A stretch of 64,000 nt of DNA, from NCBI RefSeq assembly GCF_026914185.1, contig NC_070570.1, positions 1,798,001 through 1,862,000 on the forward strand. Reading direction: 5' to 3'. How positions within the stretch are numbered: the stretch's first letter is position 1; every line of letters starts with the position of its first letter. Positions 10,776-21,530 of the stretch are shown here, in pieces. The notes under the pieces are model-generated. The model made no database searches. It worked only from the letters and a program-made list of their open reading frames with translations, and was not told where the DNA came from. Both the position numbers and the translations under genes were made by a program. The DNA comes from Puccinia triticina (lineage: Eukaryota > Basidiomycota > Pucciniomycetes > Pucciniales > Pucciniaceae).

Positions 10776-12040
10776 ATGCCTCAAGAAGGTAAGTTTGCCC
10801 GTCCGGACCATTGTTCCTGACCTCTGCAAACCCCCGCTGACTCAGTGACCACACTCCAGATCCAGTTTACCTTGGGTTTAAACGCCTGACAAACAAGTAT
10901 GAGTGAGGGCCGAATGCTGAAAGTTCATTGGAAGAAGATTTATCCGCCCTCTCTGTTGATCAAGTTAAAGCACATCAAAAACTCTTGGATTGGATGCATT
11001 GCTCTCTTCTACCACGGCTCCGCGAGCAAATCCAGACTCTATCAGTATCACTACTCCCCTCCAAATTCTGGAAACAGCCAGATGAAAGGTGCAAGCTGAT
11101 TGTACAAACCCAGTCAGAACTCAAGAAGACAATAGACAAAATTAAATCTATCATTGCCAAAATCTCCCCAATGCCTACAAGACGGAAGGTGCTTGCGCCA
11201 GAGCAAACAGATGATCAACACCTCAAAGGTTTGAAATCTTATCAATTTGAGCGTCTCAAGCGCCGCTTCAATCATGATGCAATATACCATATCAATGAAG
11301 TTTGTGCTCTGGGCCATGTGCTCTTTCACCAGATCAAACTTGCACCTGCCGTAGTGAAGCCTGCTCAGCTTGATGGATGCATTTATAGAAATGACTTCAT
11401 CAAGGACGTACGCTATGCCTCTTACGGGATCAATTCAATTATCAAATCAATAGAAGCCTCCGAGCTCAATCTTGCCCAAGAGAAATGGGCTGTCAAGCTA
11501 CCTTGTATCAATGAGAAAATCTGGGAAATCATCCACGCCGCCGATATACTCCAAACCAAACAATCAACTGAACCAGAAAATCTTCAAGTCAGGAAAGCTG
11601 CCAAACTCGCCAAACTCTCAATTCCGATGATCAAGTTAATCAAGATTTTCCTGACCAAGATTTCAAAACAAGGGATCAATCAAAAACGGTTCCCAACTTA
11701 CACAAAGATGAGTTTGGAACAGAATAACTATCTAGCCCATTTGGTTGCCATCTTCGGCGAAGATTTCAAGAGCCTACAACTACTCTATCCAAAAATTGAA
11801 GCAACTGGGTTTGGCGCTGCGACTAGCCGTGAGACCGTACAAATAGCCAATGATATTGAATCTCATGTGATAACTACTCTATCCCCTGTCCTCATGTACT
11901 ATCTTCCTTTGATCAAAGACACCAATGGTTTTGAATCACACACTTATCACAAAACCTGGTTTGATAGTTGGAGCTATGTCTTCAATTTAGCCACTTTTAA
12001 CTTTAAATATCTTGCCAAACAGGTTGAACCCACTCCCTGA
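10776..12040 (+). pseudogene. tandem-family copy 4, nonsense-disrupted
   Basis: Exon 1 is 10776-10788, the intron 10789-10859 (71 nt, GTAAGT...CAG) and the long exon 10860-12040. Splicing gives MPQEDPVYLGFKRLTNKYE and then TGA at 10904-10906, codon 20. After that stop the same frame stays open for 377 codons with all family blocks (SALSVDQVKAHQKLLDWMH, DDQHLKGLKSYQ, KAAKLAKLSIPM, KTWFDSW). The lesion is therefore one codon in an otherwise complete copy, plausibly CGA to TGA. No ATG upstream of the conserved region restores the start. The promoter is also displaced by the 1.08-kb insertion. Readthrough, or initiation at a later Met such as the one in LLDWMH, cannot be excluded. Confidence 0.8.
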
Positions 12041-12291
12041 TCTTAATGCAGTTTTTCTCTTTTCTTTTTACTCTTGAGGTATTGCTACCTTGAAAGAGCA
12101 GTAATAGTAACTGTATCCATGTAGTGTTTATAGTATGTCTAATTTAGCCGTTAACATCTTCATATGACTGCCAAAAAAACTGGGCTTCACATCCTTGTAA
12201 TCAGTTTGTTTCTTATTTTTGTTCTCTTTGCCTTTGCCTTTGTCTTTTATTTTCACTCTTGATGTGTCATGCAGTACTACACACTGCAAAA
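12041..12291. other. 3' flank of copy 4
   Basis: T-rich flank with CACTCTTGATGT, as after copies 1-3. It is cut by the MITE that starts at 12292. Confidence 0.5.
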
Positions 12292-12528
12292 AAAACTGTG
12301 TCAACTGTGAGCAGTTGACATGCGGCAACTCTGAGGAAGCTTGTGGTGTTACACCAGCCTTACTCAAGGTTTAACTCAACCCAAGCTTCAATGCACAGTC
12401 ACTGTGCACCTTGCACAGTGACTGTGCCAAGAAAGGCACTTCTGCATTCATGTGGAGTTACAATGGCAGCTTGGCTTGAGTATCCTGCATGTCAACTGCA
12501 AGCAGTTGACCAAGTTATTTTTGCAGTG
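12292..12528. mobile_element. CACTG-type MITE, 3-bp TSD
   Basis: The termini are CACTGCAAAA...TTTTGCAGTG. The 42-nt ends agree at 36 of 42 positions when inverted, and ACA flanks both sides (12289-12291, 12529-12531). A 3-bp duplication with CACT(A/G) ends is characteristic of CACTA (EnSpm) elements. Inside, GCACAGTCACTGTGC and its neighbour form short palindromes. There is no coding capacity. Confidence 0.65.
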
Positions 12529-12529
12529 A

Positions 12530-13560
12530 CAGCCATTCTTGAAAATCTTGCAGCTCCAGCACCCTGTGAATCCAACAAACAATTTTTTTTCAGCCCCCCG
12601 GCCTGTATTCTTCCATATCTTTGTATCTTCCACCTCCTTCCATCTCTCCTTCTCTCCCATACCCCCACCCATGCCCCCATCAAAATGCCCCCCGACCCAG
12701 CCCCGCCTCCCAGCCCGATTGGACCCAACCACATTCCAGCTGGACCGCCAGCCAGCCATCCTGGATCCCGATCCCCAACCCAAGGGTGAAAGCGCAGCGC
12801 AGCGGTTTTGATGGCCGCTGCGCTGCACTGAAAGTAGCGGCCCCGCCTGCTGCGCTACCGCTTTTTGGGTCTGGCAAGAAGCGGGGACCTGCTACTTTCA
12901 GCGGTAGCGCAGCAGAACCATCGCTGCGCTACCGCCTTTTGACCTGGCCGCGTAGTGCTCCCCCGCTGCCAGCCAAAAAAGCGCAGCGCAGCGCAAAGCG
13001 CAGCTGTTTTGGTGGCCGCTGCGCGGCGCTGAAAGGAGCGGCCCCGTCCGCTGCGCTACCACTTTTTGGGTTGGGGAAAAAGCGGGCCCCCGCTATTTTC
13101 AGCGGTAGCGCAGCGGGACTGGCGCTGCGCTACCGCTTTTTGGGCTGACCGCGCAGCGGTTCCCCGCTGCGCTGCGCTAAAAGACCGCTTTTTTGTAGCA
13201 CAGCGCACGTTTCAGCCTTGCCCAACCGCTTGCAACACTTTTCGCCACTGTCGGTGAGTCCCCATCGCATGCTCCCCCTTCCCCCCCTGGGCCATTGAAT
13301 CTGCCTGATCTGCTTGTCCCTACCGCAGTTTCAGTCCTCCCGGTTCCCCAACCACACCAAAAAAAAATTCCGTTGCCGGTGAGTCATGCTGGGGTTTTTT
13401 AAAGACTGCTATCAATTGCTCTCACCCCCCCTTCATTTTTTCCTAACCCACCTGTCCACAGATATTCTGCTCCAGGTTGCCAAGATAAAGCCGTCCGTGT
13501 CCGCAATCAACCCAACCGGACACCTTGTTGGAATCATGGTATGTATGATGATCAACTCTC
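12530..13560 (+). mobile_element. Tc1/mariner-type element, 5' part, copy A
   Basis: The segment starts CAGCCATTCTTGAAAA. It is a diverged plus-strand duplicate of the minus-strand segment 19135 to about 18590, running through the same coding pieces (MPP.KCPPTQP..., then ILLQVA.IKPSVSAINPT) and the same GTGAGT/CAG intron signals. A 440-bp element is inserted at 12781. Downstream of about 13520 the two copies diverge. The base pair left of the terminus is GA rather than the expected TA, so this end may be degraded. Confidence 0.6.
12781..13220. mobile_element. GC-rich MITE with 7-bp TSD (copy 1)
   Basis: The element starts CAAGGGTGAAA and ends TTTCAGCCTTG, flanked by perfect 7-bp repeats CCCAACC (12774-12780, 13221-13227). 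The homologous empty site is present in the other copy of the host transposon near 18890-18905 (minus strand CCCAACCGCTTGC), with a single CCCAACC. The interior is built of GCGCAGCG-rich sequence with no coding capacity. A sibling with the same termini lies at 39478-39867. Confidence 0.85.
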
Positions 13561-14040
13561 CTCTAACCCATCCCAACATTGAACCAGTCAATGTCAGCTG
13601 ATTATCCTGATTTTTGGGGCCTTCCCGGTGTCAGTCATCTCAAAATGAACAAGCCAATTGTTTCTTCACACTGACAAGCCGCATTGACCCGCTCCCGTTT
13701 GCAAATCTCCCTGGGCAGCAACAAGAGTCTTACCTTGGCCCAAGTCAGCCTCCGGACTTGCAGGCCAACAGCTGCAAGTTTTTCTACAAGGACAGCAACA
13801 CCTTGCAAGCCAATTTCCCCGGCTCCACTGCTCCCTGAGTCAATCCAGCGCAACCAGCCACCGCAGCCCCAATCACGGAACCCAGAGGCCCTCTGCCGCC
13901 TCGCATGATCCTCATAAAGCATCACGTTTACCAGATGTCCGCCGCCAGCCAGATTGCGCAAGTGAATCTGCGCAATTACCACTGCCAGCACAAAGCCGTG
14001 GGAACAGGTTATCACGGAGAGCAATGTGTACTTGAAGACT
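13561..14040. other. transposon interior, degenerate coding traces
   Basis: Frames are broken. Weak coding traces continue into the segment that starts near 14041, and no single gene model is supportable. Confidence 0.35.
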
Positions 14041-16490
14041 GTTCTTCACCATAAGACTTGGCCAAAGTTCCACCACGACTGCATTGATTCCCTCAACTTA
14101 CTTGTCCCCTTCCTTGCGGACCATCTCACTAAGATGCAGGGGGAGGGGCTGCTCAAGTGGCAGTTGATCATCCCCTCCAACGAGACTTTTGCCTAGGGAA
14201 AGAATGTCATGGTCAAATACAAGGACAAATTTGTTGAGTTCGTGGCGGAAGCAGGCAGGAATCCTCTGGCCTCTCTATCAGTAATGGTGTCTATGCAGGA
14301 CCCGCGCAAATTGGCCAAGGTGCAACAAGCAGTAAGTGAAATTACAGCCAATCCGAAAAAGCTTGGCTTCTTTGGATGGAATTTCCAGCGGAAATTCTTT
14401 CTGGATTTGCCAACCTGTGTGTATCCAACAACACAGTTTGACAGATGGATATCCATCCCCGCGAGCGCAGTTGCTATTGGTGGCGCCGTTCGGTAGCGAA
14501 AAAAAATGCAGGCCGCTGGGGGGACCGGCACCATGACACCCGGGTGCGTTCGTCGGAACGGGACTCCAGGGTGAAAATTGGTCAAGGATTCTGATTCTGT
14601 AATCAAAATCCGGGAAAAACAGCCAGAAGTCTCTGATTGAGCTTGCCTGATTTTGATATAGGCATCCTGCATATATCAAAATGTCCAACCTTGTCACTTC
14701 ATTGCATACAAGGTTGGAAAATCCCATAGGAATTTCCAGTGGAAATTCCCTCCAAAGCATCCAAGCTTTTTCGGATTGGCTGTATATGACGCTCATAAGG
14801 TTCTCCTGGGGTCGCTGACTCAAATACCCCTCTGGATCTTCTCAGGCATGGTCGCAGCAGGATGCCCTCGCAATGAGCTATGGGCATGACAATACTTGTT
14901 TGGTGCTTGAACGCACCCAGGCCCGCCTGGCTGTCAATGTAAGTCTTGTCTCCTGTTCTGGTCCCACACTGGCCCCACACGTTTTTGTTGATCTGAGATT
15001 GATTGTCATGTTTGGAACAGCCCCACGCTGAAGTGGATGAGCAAGAACATTTGCACATCGCCACAGATCTACACGTGTATCTAACTGGGAAGTACGGCAT
15101 GAACTCCGAGTGCATGAGGATCAAGGACCCCAAGGACCCGGGCGCATCAATCTGTGTCACTCGGGACGCGCTGACAAATTGGAGCCGCTGTCTCCTGCAC
15201 AAGATACCCGGAATCAACAAAGACAACCCCCCGGATATCCCTGAATTTTCCCAGGATAAGAGACCCGCGCCCACTCTGGCCAAGCTGGCTGCTAAGCAAG
15301 GGGCGCGACTGAGCAAGCACAAGTCGTGTGCTTCAAAAACTAAACCACCGGGCCTGTCTTCCTCTGCCCCTAAGGGAGCCCCCCCGCCTACCACGCCTGC
15401 AAAGGGTGCGTCACCTAGTAAGAGCTTGGCCTTATTGACTGCGCAATGTGTGCCAGCCCCCAAGCCTGAGAAGAAGGGCTTTGTGTTTAACCCCGTCCGA
15501 GTCAACTCAGCTGGCCGCACCCTCCCAGGTCATTGGATTCCAGACTCCGGCGCAGTAACAAAGTCCCCCGCCGACTTGTCCCCAGCAACAAATGACACCA
15601 ATCCCCTTGGCTTTGACTTAACTGGACTAGGCGTTGAGGACAACGATCACAATTGTTGGTCAGATCTCCGCGGTGAAGATTCACCTGTCACTCCATTCTG
15701 GGTGCCCCCTGGCCAAGAAAACAATGTGCCGGACACGACTGATGAGAATCCGAGGATACACAACTGATGAGAATCCAAGGATCCGGCCCGCATGTCGGCC
15801 AATCCTTTGCTCCAATTGCATCCCTTGACTTGCCACACTTGTGATGTGAGCTCGGACATTGAGGTCATGCCTCACCATGGCTTACCAACAGACGTCCATT
15901 GGTCCCCGGCACGCAAATTGGCCCGCAGCCCCGCTCCCCATGGTATCACGCAGACGGTCAGCTGTCTCAACTTTTGAAGAGCCCGCTCTCCTCCACGGTT
16001 CACTCAGACTTGCAAGCTTCCAACCCCCAGATTGGACTCGCCCAACTCCTGGATCAGCATCAGCTCGCCCACATCCCATCTGCAACTGAATGATAACAGC
16101 CACGCGTTGGACATTGAGCACTTCCTCAACCTGTGCAACGTCCCACAGGAGGATCACCTCCCCTGCGGCTTGATCAAGTTGTTCCACATCAGCCAATGGG
16201 ACTACTTTCTTGACGTCTCCTCCTCCAAACTCAAGAAGCTTAACTTCCCCCATCCCCTGGCTTCACAACTGATGAAGGGGGCGAGGTGGTTATTCCCTAC
16301 GCACACCGTTGCAGACAACGCGGTACTGCTTCCGGCTAAGGCGCGCGGGACCGCAATTGAAGCAACCACCAACGCCTCTGCGGTCTCAACTTCTGCCCTA
16401 ACCTTGGTAACCCCGGTGTTCCCCACGCCTGCCACAGCTATCATCGGCCCGCAAGCCGCCTCCAATGGCCCGGCGCCGCCGGAGTAAAGC
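14041..16490 (+). pseudogene. degenerate repeat-associated protein gene (function unknown)
   Basis: Pieces of one coding sequence appear in order. KTWPKFHHDCIDSLNLLVPF (from about 14060) is followed by an in-frame TAG at 14194-14196. Then come MVKYKDKFVEFVAEAG (14209 on), a MITE insertion at 14345-14782, and MSYGHDNTCLVLERTQARL up to 14938. An intron is likely at 14939-15020 (GTAAGT...CAG), followed by PHAEVDEQEHLHIATDLH from 15021 to 15767 (Pro/Lys-rich tail). Finally HALDIEHFLNLCNVPQED and QWDYFLDV lie in a shifted frame up to 16487. I do not recognise the protein family. The setting between transposon parts suggests an element-borne or element-captured gene. Nonsense, frameshift and insertion mean it is not functional. 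Confidence 0.5.
14345..14782. mobile_element. Tc1/mariner-type MITE with TA TSD
   Basis: TA (14343-14344 and 14783-14784) flanks CAGCCAATCCGAAAAAGCTT... and its inverse. The inverted ends match over about 50 bp, the first 22 perfectly. The interior has no gene. It interrupts the degenerate coding sequence around it. Confidence 0.8.
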
Positions 16491-17344
16491 AATGATGACC
16501 AAGACTCCTCCTCAGAAGATTTGGAGCCATTGCCTTTGGCAATTTTGCGCTCCAAGGTGCCCCCCACTCAGGAGATTTGGTCATAGCCCGCCAAGGCCTC
16601 GAATGGTTAACATAGGAGCAGGATTTGAGCCCCAAATCCTGAGGTAAGTACTTTCTTTTGTCTTTTCTTGATTCTTGGATTCTCCTGGGACAATCTCTGT
16701 CTTGGTTGTTAGCACGATATCAATGATCTATCTCCATTATTCTTGGTTGTTATTGTGCTAAGATATCCCCCCCTATTTCTATGATATATCTTGTTGCTAG
16801 TCCCGCAAAAACCATGGAACAATTTCCTGATAGAACTACAAAAAAAGCCATACACGGAATGTAGTATGATATTTTCTTCAGGCAGAGTGGGAGTCTCTAC
16901 TGCCCCACCCAATGGAATCCTTGCCCAGTGCCAGCGCCCCAAGACACCTTGGCAGCAGAGGCTGTTCCGCGCCCCAGGATCCTCATTCAGGATCATGGTC
17001 CTTTCATCAGTCAGTCTTGGATGCGAGCCAGCTCATATCCTGTCTGCCTGGCCCCGCATCCTTGTTGAGGGGCCTTATGTCTCATTATGCATCATGGAAC
17101 CACGGGTGATTATTTTGTGGACCAATAAACGTGTGAGCAATTCATCTGAGATCGAGCCCTAATTTCAGCCAAGCACATTGCGCAGGGGGAGTCCACATAT
17201 GCAAAGGGGGGTACAAGCATAGAGGAGGGGAACACTAGGATTGAGGAGTCCCTGCCAGGAGAGTAAAATAATAGAGGAGGGGAACACAAGGATCAAGGAG
17301 TCCCTACCGCGGCGCGGAGCCCATGAGCAAGTACAAGATAATCC
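16491..17344. other. transposon interior, no gene
   Basis: No coding sequence is supported. A 9-bp perfect hairpin (CAGGATTTG / CAAATCCTG) lies at 16619-16641. Near 17218-17310 a duplicated phrase (TAGAGGAGGGGAACAC(T/A)AGGAT...AAGGAGTCCCT) repeats with about a 60-bp period. Confidence 0.5.
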
Positions 17345-19135
17345 CTATTGTTGTCCAGCTGAGTAACCACTCCCAAGGAAGAGGCCCCTCATCAATCCCG
17401 GAGTCACAAATGTTGGCAAGAACTCCTTGATGATCTTGGCATCCGCGCGGGACCCAGTGAGCACCTTGTGGCGTTTCAGTTGTGACTTGAGGACCGCAAA
17501 CACCTTCTCAATTGGGTTGTAATCCGGGGAGTAGGTTGGCAGGTACATAAGTAAGACGCCCGCTGCCGCGCAAATCTGAGCAATCTCAACCCCATGGTGG
17601 ATTTGGGCATTATCCATCAAGAGTATGCTTTTCCAGCCCGGAAACGGGTTCATAGCTGGCATCTGGGGGAATGCTATACATAATCAGTAACTCAGCAGGG
17701 GAGGAATTATAGTCAGAGGAACTGAAAATGCTCACCAATACTGTCTCAATGAAGTATTGCATTTCAAGCCAACACATACTCCCCACTTGGGCTATTACCC
17801 CAAGCAATCCATCCAAGAAGACCGCAGGCATCACAGTCACTCAATTCGCACGGAGCACCTTGGGAATCCTTGTTGTGCGTTGGCCGCAAGTTGTCCACGC
17901 AGTGTCCCATGTGTGTGTCCCAAGAGACACCCCACATTTGTCTGGGACCGGTGCAAACAAACTCAGCACCTCACAGGACACAGGTTCGTTGGTAATGGAC
18001 CAAAATCAAGGGTACTCACCAAGGAATACCAAGTATTCCGGTGGGAAGTGCCCAATCCGGTCCGTATATCGGAACCGGGCCACCTTGTCTTGGTTGGTGT
18101 TGTAGGTTTGGGCCACCTTCTTAGTCAGGAGGAGCCAAGTCTTCAATTCAGCCACTATGGTGCTGATTGGGTGCCGAGTCCCTGTAATTGCTTGGATGTG
18201 GCTTTGCATCTCATCCAGGTATAAAGTTGGCACGGCTCTGAGAGCCATCAATACAAACTCTGCCTCCTTGCAAGAAAAGGCCAATGGGCGCCCACGGTTG
18301 AGATAGAGCGCTGGATCTCTGACCACGTCCCTGGTTTGGCGGTATAAGCTGTTTCAGCGTGAGAGGGAGTCCGGCGACACATTCTGGTCAATCGTGGTAT
18401 TGATCTTGGCAAGGGGCATGCCCCTCTGGCTAAGTTTGACCACAATCACCTTGACTTCTGGCGTGTATTTAACAAACACCTTGTCTGGTCCAAGAGGCAA
18501 CAGGTTCACGTCAGCAAAGGACGTCAACAGCGCGCAGCAGAGCAGGTTCACACTTACTGTCAGAAGAGATAGGTCCAAATGTAAACACAGCAAGGTCCCT
18601 GGTTGGGTTGATTGCGGACACAGACGGCTTTATCTCGGCAACCTGGAGCAGAATATCTGTGGACAGGTGGGTTAGGAACAAATCAAGGGGGGGTGAGAGC
18701 AATTGATAGCAGTCTTTAAAAAACCCCGGCATGACTCACTGGTAATGGAATTTTTTTTTTGGTGTGGTTGAGGAACCAGGAGGACTGAAACTGAGGCAGG
18801 GACAAGCAGATCAGGCAGATTCAATGGCCCAGGGGGGGGGGGGAGGGGGAGCATGCAATGGGGACTCACCGACAGCAGCAAAAAGCGTTGCAAGCGGTTG
18901 GGGATTGGGATCCGGGATGGCTGGCTGGCTGTCCAGCTGGAATGTGGTTGGGTCCGATTGGGCGGGGAGGTGGGGCTGGGTCGGGGGGCATTTTGGTGGG
19001 GGCATGGGCGGGGGTATGGGAGAGAAGGAGGTGGAAGATACAAAGATATGGAAGAATACAGGCCGGGGGGCTGGAAAAAAAATTGTTTGTTGGATTCACA
19101 GGGTGCTGGAACCGCAAGTTTTTCATGAATGGCTG
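17345..19135 (-). pseudogene. Tc1/mariner-type (DDE_3) transposase, copy B
   Basis: Read on the minus strand, 5' exons near 19005-18600 (MPPPKCPPTQP, then ILLQVAEIKPSV) lead to a helix-turn-helix region (YTPEVKVIVVKLSQRGMPLA), then RDPALYLNRGRPLAF and the catalytic core. Introns at 18019-17942 (phase 1) and 17735-17663 join the core. The first catalytic Asp is rebuilt across the splice as FL-D. The second lies in LLMDNAQIHHG and the Glu in YSPDYNPIE. This is the DDE superfamily of IS630/Tc1/mariner. Two TGA codons break it, at 18354-18356 (Trp expected) and 17841-17843 (Arg expected). The 5' terminus is GGCTG at 19131-19135 followed by TA. The other terminus was not found with confidence (a CAGCCA at 17166 is possible). 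Confidence 0.75.
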
Positions 19136-19689
19136 TATTACAGCCATGTTAGAAAAGCTTGTGGGCTTGTGTGGCTGAAAATTATTTCTGCATTCCAGCC
19201 ACAGGCCGGTAAAGCGCAGTCAAAACCTGTTTGGGCGGCTGGTTTTGCTGGACATGGGTGCCGGGCCGGGCAAGGGGCAAGGGAGGGCTGGATCAAGGTA
19301 AAATTGCTCCAGGAATCCAATGGTGGGGCCCTCGAGGCCCCAAAGTGGAAAACAAAGAAACTAGTTCTTTTCTTCTGATGGCATTGCTGACGTTGAGGAA
19401 CTCCTACCATGCCAGGCGGTAGGCAGTTGGCGGAGGGGAATTAGAAATGAGAAAACCTGAGAAGCGTATGCCCTCCGGGGTGATTAACCGTGAATGAGCG
19501 CTGAGGTTTGTGTAGCATTGGGGGGGGGGGCTGATTTTCTGACGGCTGGAGGTGTTTGTGTTGAGAGAGGAGCCGGGGATACTGCCGGCGGGGTTGTGAT
19601 CAAAACCAGAAGCTGGGAGAGATCGGCGTTGCGGGGATTGAACTTAAGAAGTCGTGTGAAAACGCAGAATACGGGCAAATAGCGCCAAG

Positions 19690-20130
19690 AACAATAGACT
19701 TTTAATTTTGATGGAAAGACTGAAAATTTGGTTCAGAGTAGGTCCATGCCCCTCCAAGGCCTGAGTTTGAACTGAACTCAAACCTTGGAGTTTGTGACAT
19801 CTAGCAGACATCTCATCACAACCTAGCGCGCACGCGCGCGCTACAACAAACAAGACAAGAAACAGAAACAGGACAAAACAAAACAAAAACAAAACAAACA
19901 ACCAACCCTCCTCGTCCAAAACCTTTGCAAAGCGCGCAGAGTGAAGGAAAAATAATAGAACATAATGGAAAAGCAAATAAACTGAGAAAATAAATAAACC
20001 AACACAGCGAAAAAAAGGGGGGGGGAAGGAAAAAGAAGAAAAGAAATCCTGAAACACCTTGGGGATGTGCCGCGCTGCGCCGTTCAACTTGAGAAGGCCT
20101 TGAGGGCTGAGAGCTTTGCCATAACCCTCA
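19690..20130. other. low-complexity stretch, no gene
   Basis: A-rich and purine-rich runs such as AACAAAACAAAAACAAAAC and AAAAAAGGGGGGGGG, plus alternating GCGCACGCGCGCGC near 19828-19841. No gene is supported. Confidence 0.6.
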
Positions 20131-20227
20131 TTGAGTCACGGGACCCAATAATATTACCTAATCATAATTGATTGAGTCGCGGGACCCAATCAGATTACCT
20201 AATCATAATTCATTCAGTTGCGGGACC
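20131..20227. repeat. 41-bp tandem repeat, 2.4 copies
   Basis: TTGAGTC(A/G)CGGGACCCAAT units start at 20131 and 20172, with a third diverged start at 20213 that runs into the adjacent MITE. Confidence 0.8.
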
Positions 20228-20573
20228 AACGCTGAAACCATTACGCTACATGTAATGTAACGCCGTTACATTGTAGCGTAATTGCACGCTGATACAAAAA
20301 ATGCCAAAATGTGCATACATCATTTATGGGCCAAGGTGTACCAAGGCAGATCATTGGCAAACAAATTTGTGTTGCAAATACAATTGCTGTAGCGCATCAA
20401 GCAATCAATGCGCTCCGCTACGGTATTTTTGTATTCTTGTTTTTTATCAGCTCATTGTGCAGTATTCACTTCATACTTCATTTCACACCAATACATAAAA
20501 ATGTAACGGCAATACAGAAAAAATATGTTACAGCTGTTACGCGATACATGGAGCGTAATGGTTTCACCGTTGG
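20226..20573. mobile_element. 348-bp MITE / foldback element
   Basis: Inverted ends of 29 nt (20226-20254 and 20545-20573) agree at 27 positions. CGGGA abuts both ends (20221-20225, 20574-20578), a possible 5-bp duplication. Inside the left end there is a further stem, ATTACGCTACA...TGTAGCGTAAT. Confidence 0.65.
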
Positions 20574-20609
20574 CGGGACCTAACAACGGCCGCCGGCGCG
20601 CGCCATTAT

Positions 20610-21530
20610 TTGCGCATGTCAATGACCTAGTAATCATCAGTGACAAACCCGAAGTCTTCAAGGCCAAGATGGAGCTTGAAGTCAATATCAAATACATGGG
20701 GCAAGCCAAGTTTCTCCTTGGAATGAACATTGACCGGTTTGACAATGGCTTGCAAATAAATCAAACACAGTATATCAATTGTAAGTTGCAGGAGTTCAAT
20801 CTAGCAACTCTGCACTCGGCATCGTATCATTTGAATCCGCGGGAATATCTTAAAAAATCGACGGGAGCAGAGATCAAGGCATTCAAGAATCTAGGTGTAC
20901 ACTACAGAGCACTAGTTGGTTCCCATAACTATCTTAGCATCTTGACTCGACCGGACATAGCATACGCTGTCAGCACGCTGTCTCAATATCTTGAAAACCC
21001 GGGCACCAAACATTATCAAGCAGCGGTGCAAGTCTTTTGATATTTGAAAGGAACAAGGGAAATAGGTCTAACATACATCAAACAAGAAGGAGCAACAGTT
21101 CAAGCATACATTGACGCGGACTGGGGAAATTGTCCTGATACCAGGAGATCCACCACCGGCTACGTTGTGCAATTGGGGAACCATCTAATAAATTGGAAAT
21201 CAACGAAGCAAACAACTGTCTCTTTGTCGACCACAGAGGCGGAATACAAAGCCTTTTCTGACCTTGGACAAGACCTAGCATGGATCACAAATCTAGCGGA
21301 TGAAACTCTCATATATCCTAATATGACGGGCATCAAAGTTGAGATTGACAACAGAGGGGCGCTTGACCTGGAAAGGAGTGAGACGTCGCAGAATGGATTT
21401 CGGACAAAGCACATGTCAATTTGTCAGGGAACTGATTGTGGTGCTGTACGTCAAGACAACTGAAAACTCAGAGGACTTCCTCACCAAACCAACTGGAAGA
21501 ACCACTATCAAGAAGTCTCTCTCAAAACTA
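20610..21530 (+). mobile_element. Ty1/copia RT-RNase H remnant
   Basis: The sequence encodes the C-terminal half of copia reverse transcriptase and RNase H. HVNDLVIISD stands where YVDDLVII is usual, so a catalytic Asp is lost. KFLLGMNI, RPDIAYAVSTLSQY, YLKGT, YIDADWGNCPDTRRSTTGY, STTEAEYKA and SEDFLTKP follow in family order. A TGA at 21038-21040 precedes YLKGT, where Arg is usual. A frameshift near 21418 is needed to reach FVRELIVVLYVKTTE. The 5' part of pol is missing, replaced by the MITE at 20226-20573 and its flank. It is an inactive fragment. Confidence 0.85.

Noticed and set aside
12621..13148. 175-codon open frame across the GC-rich region
   Set aside because: Two-thirds lies inside the 440-bp MITE, so it is a by-product of GCGCAGCG repeats.
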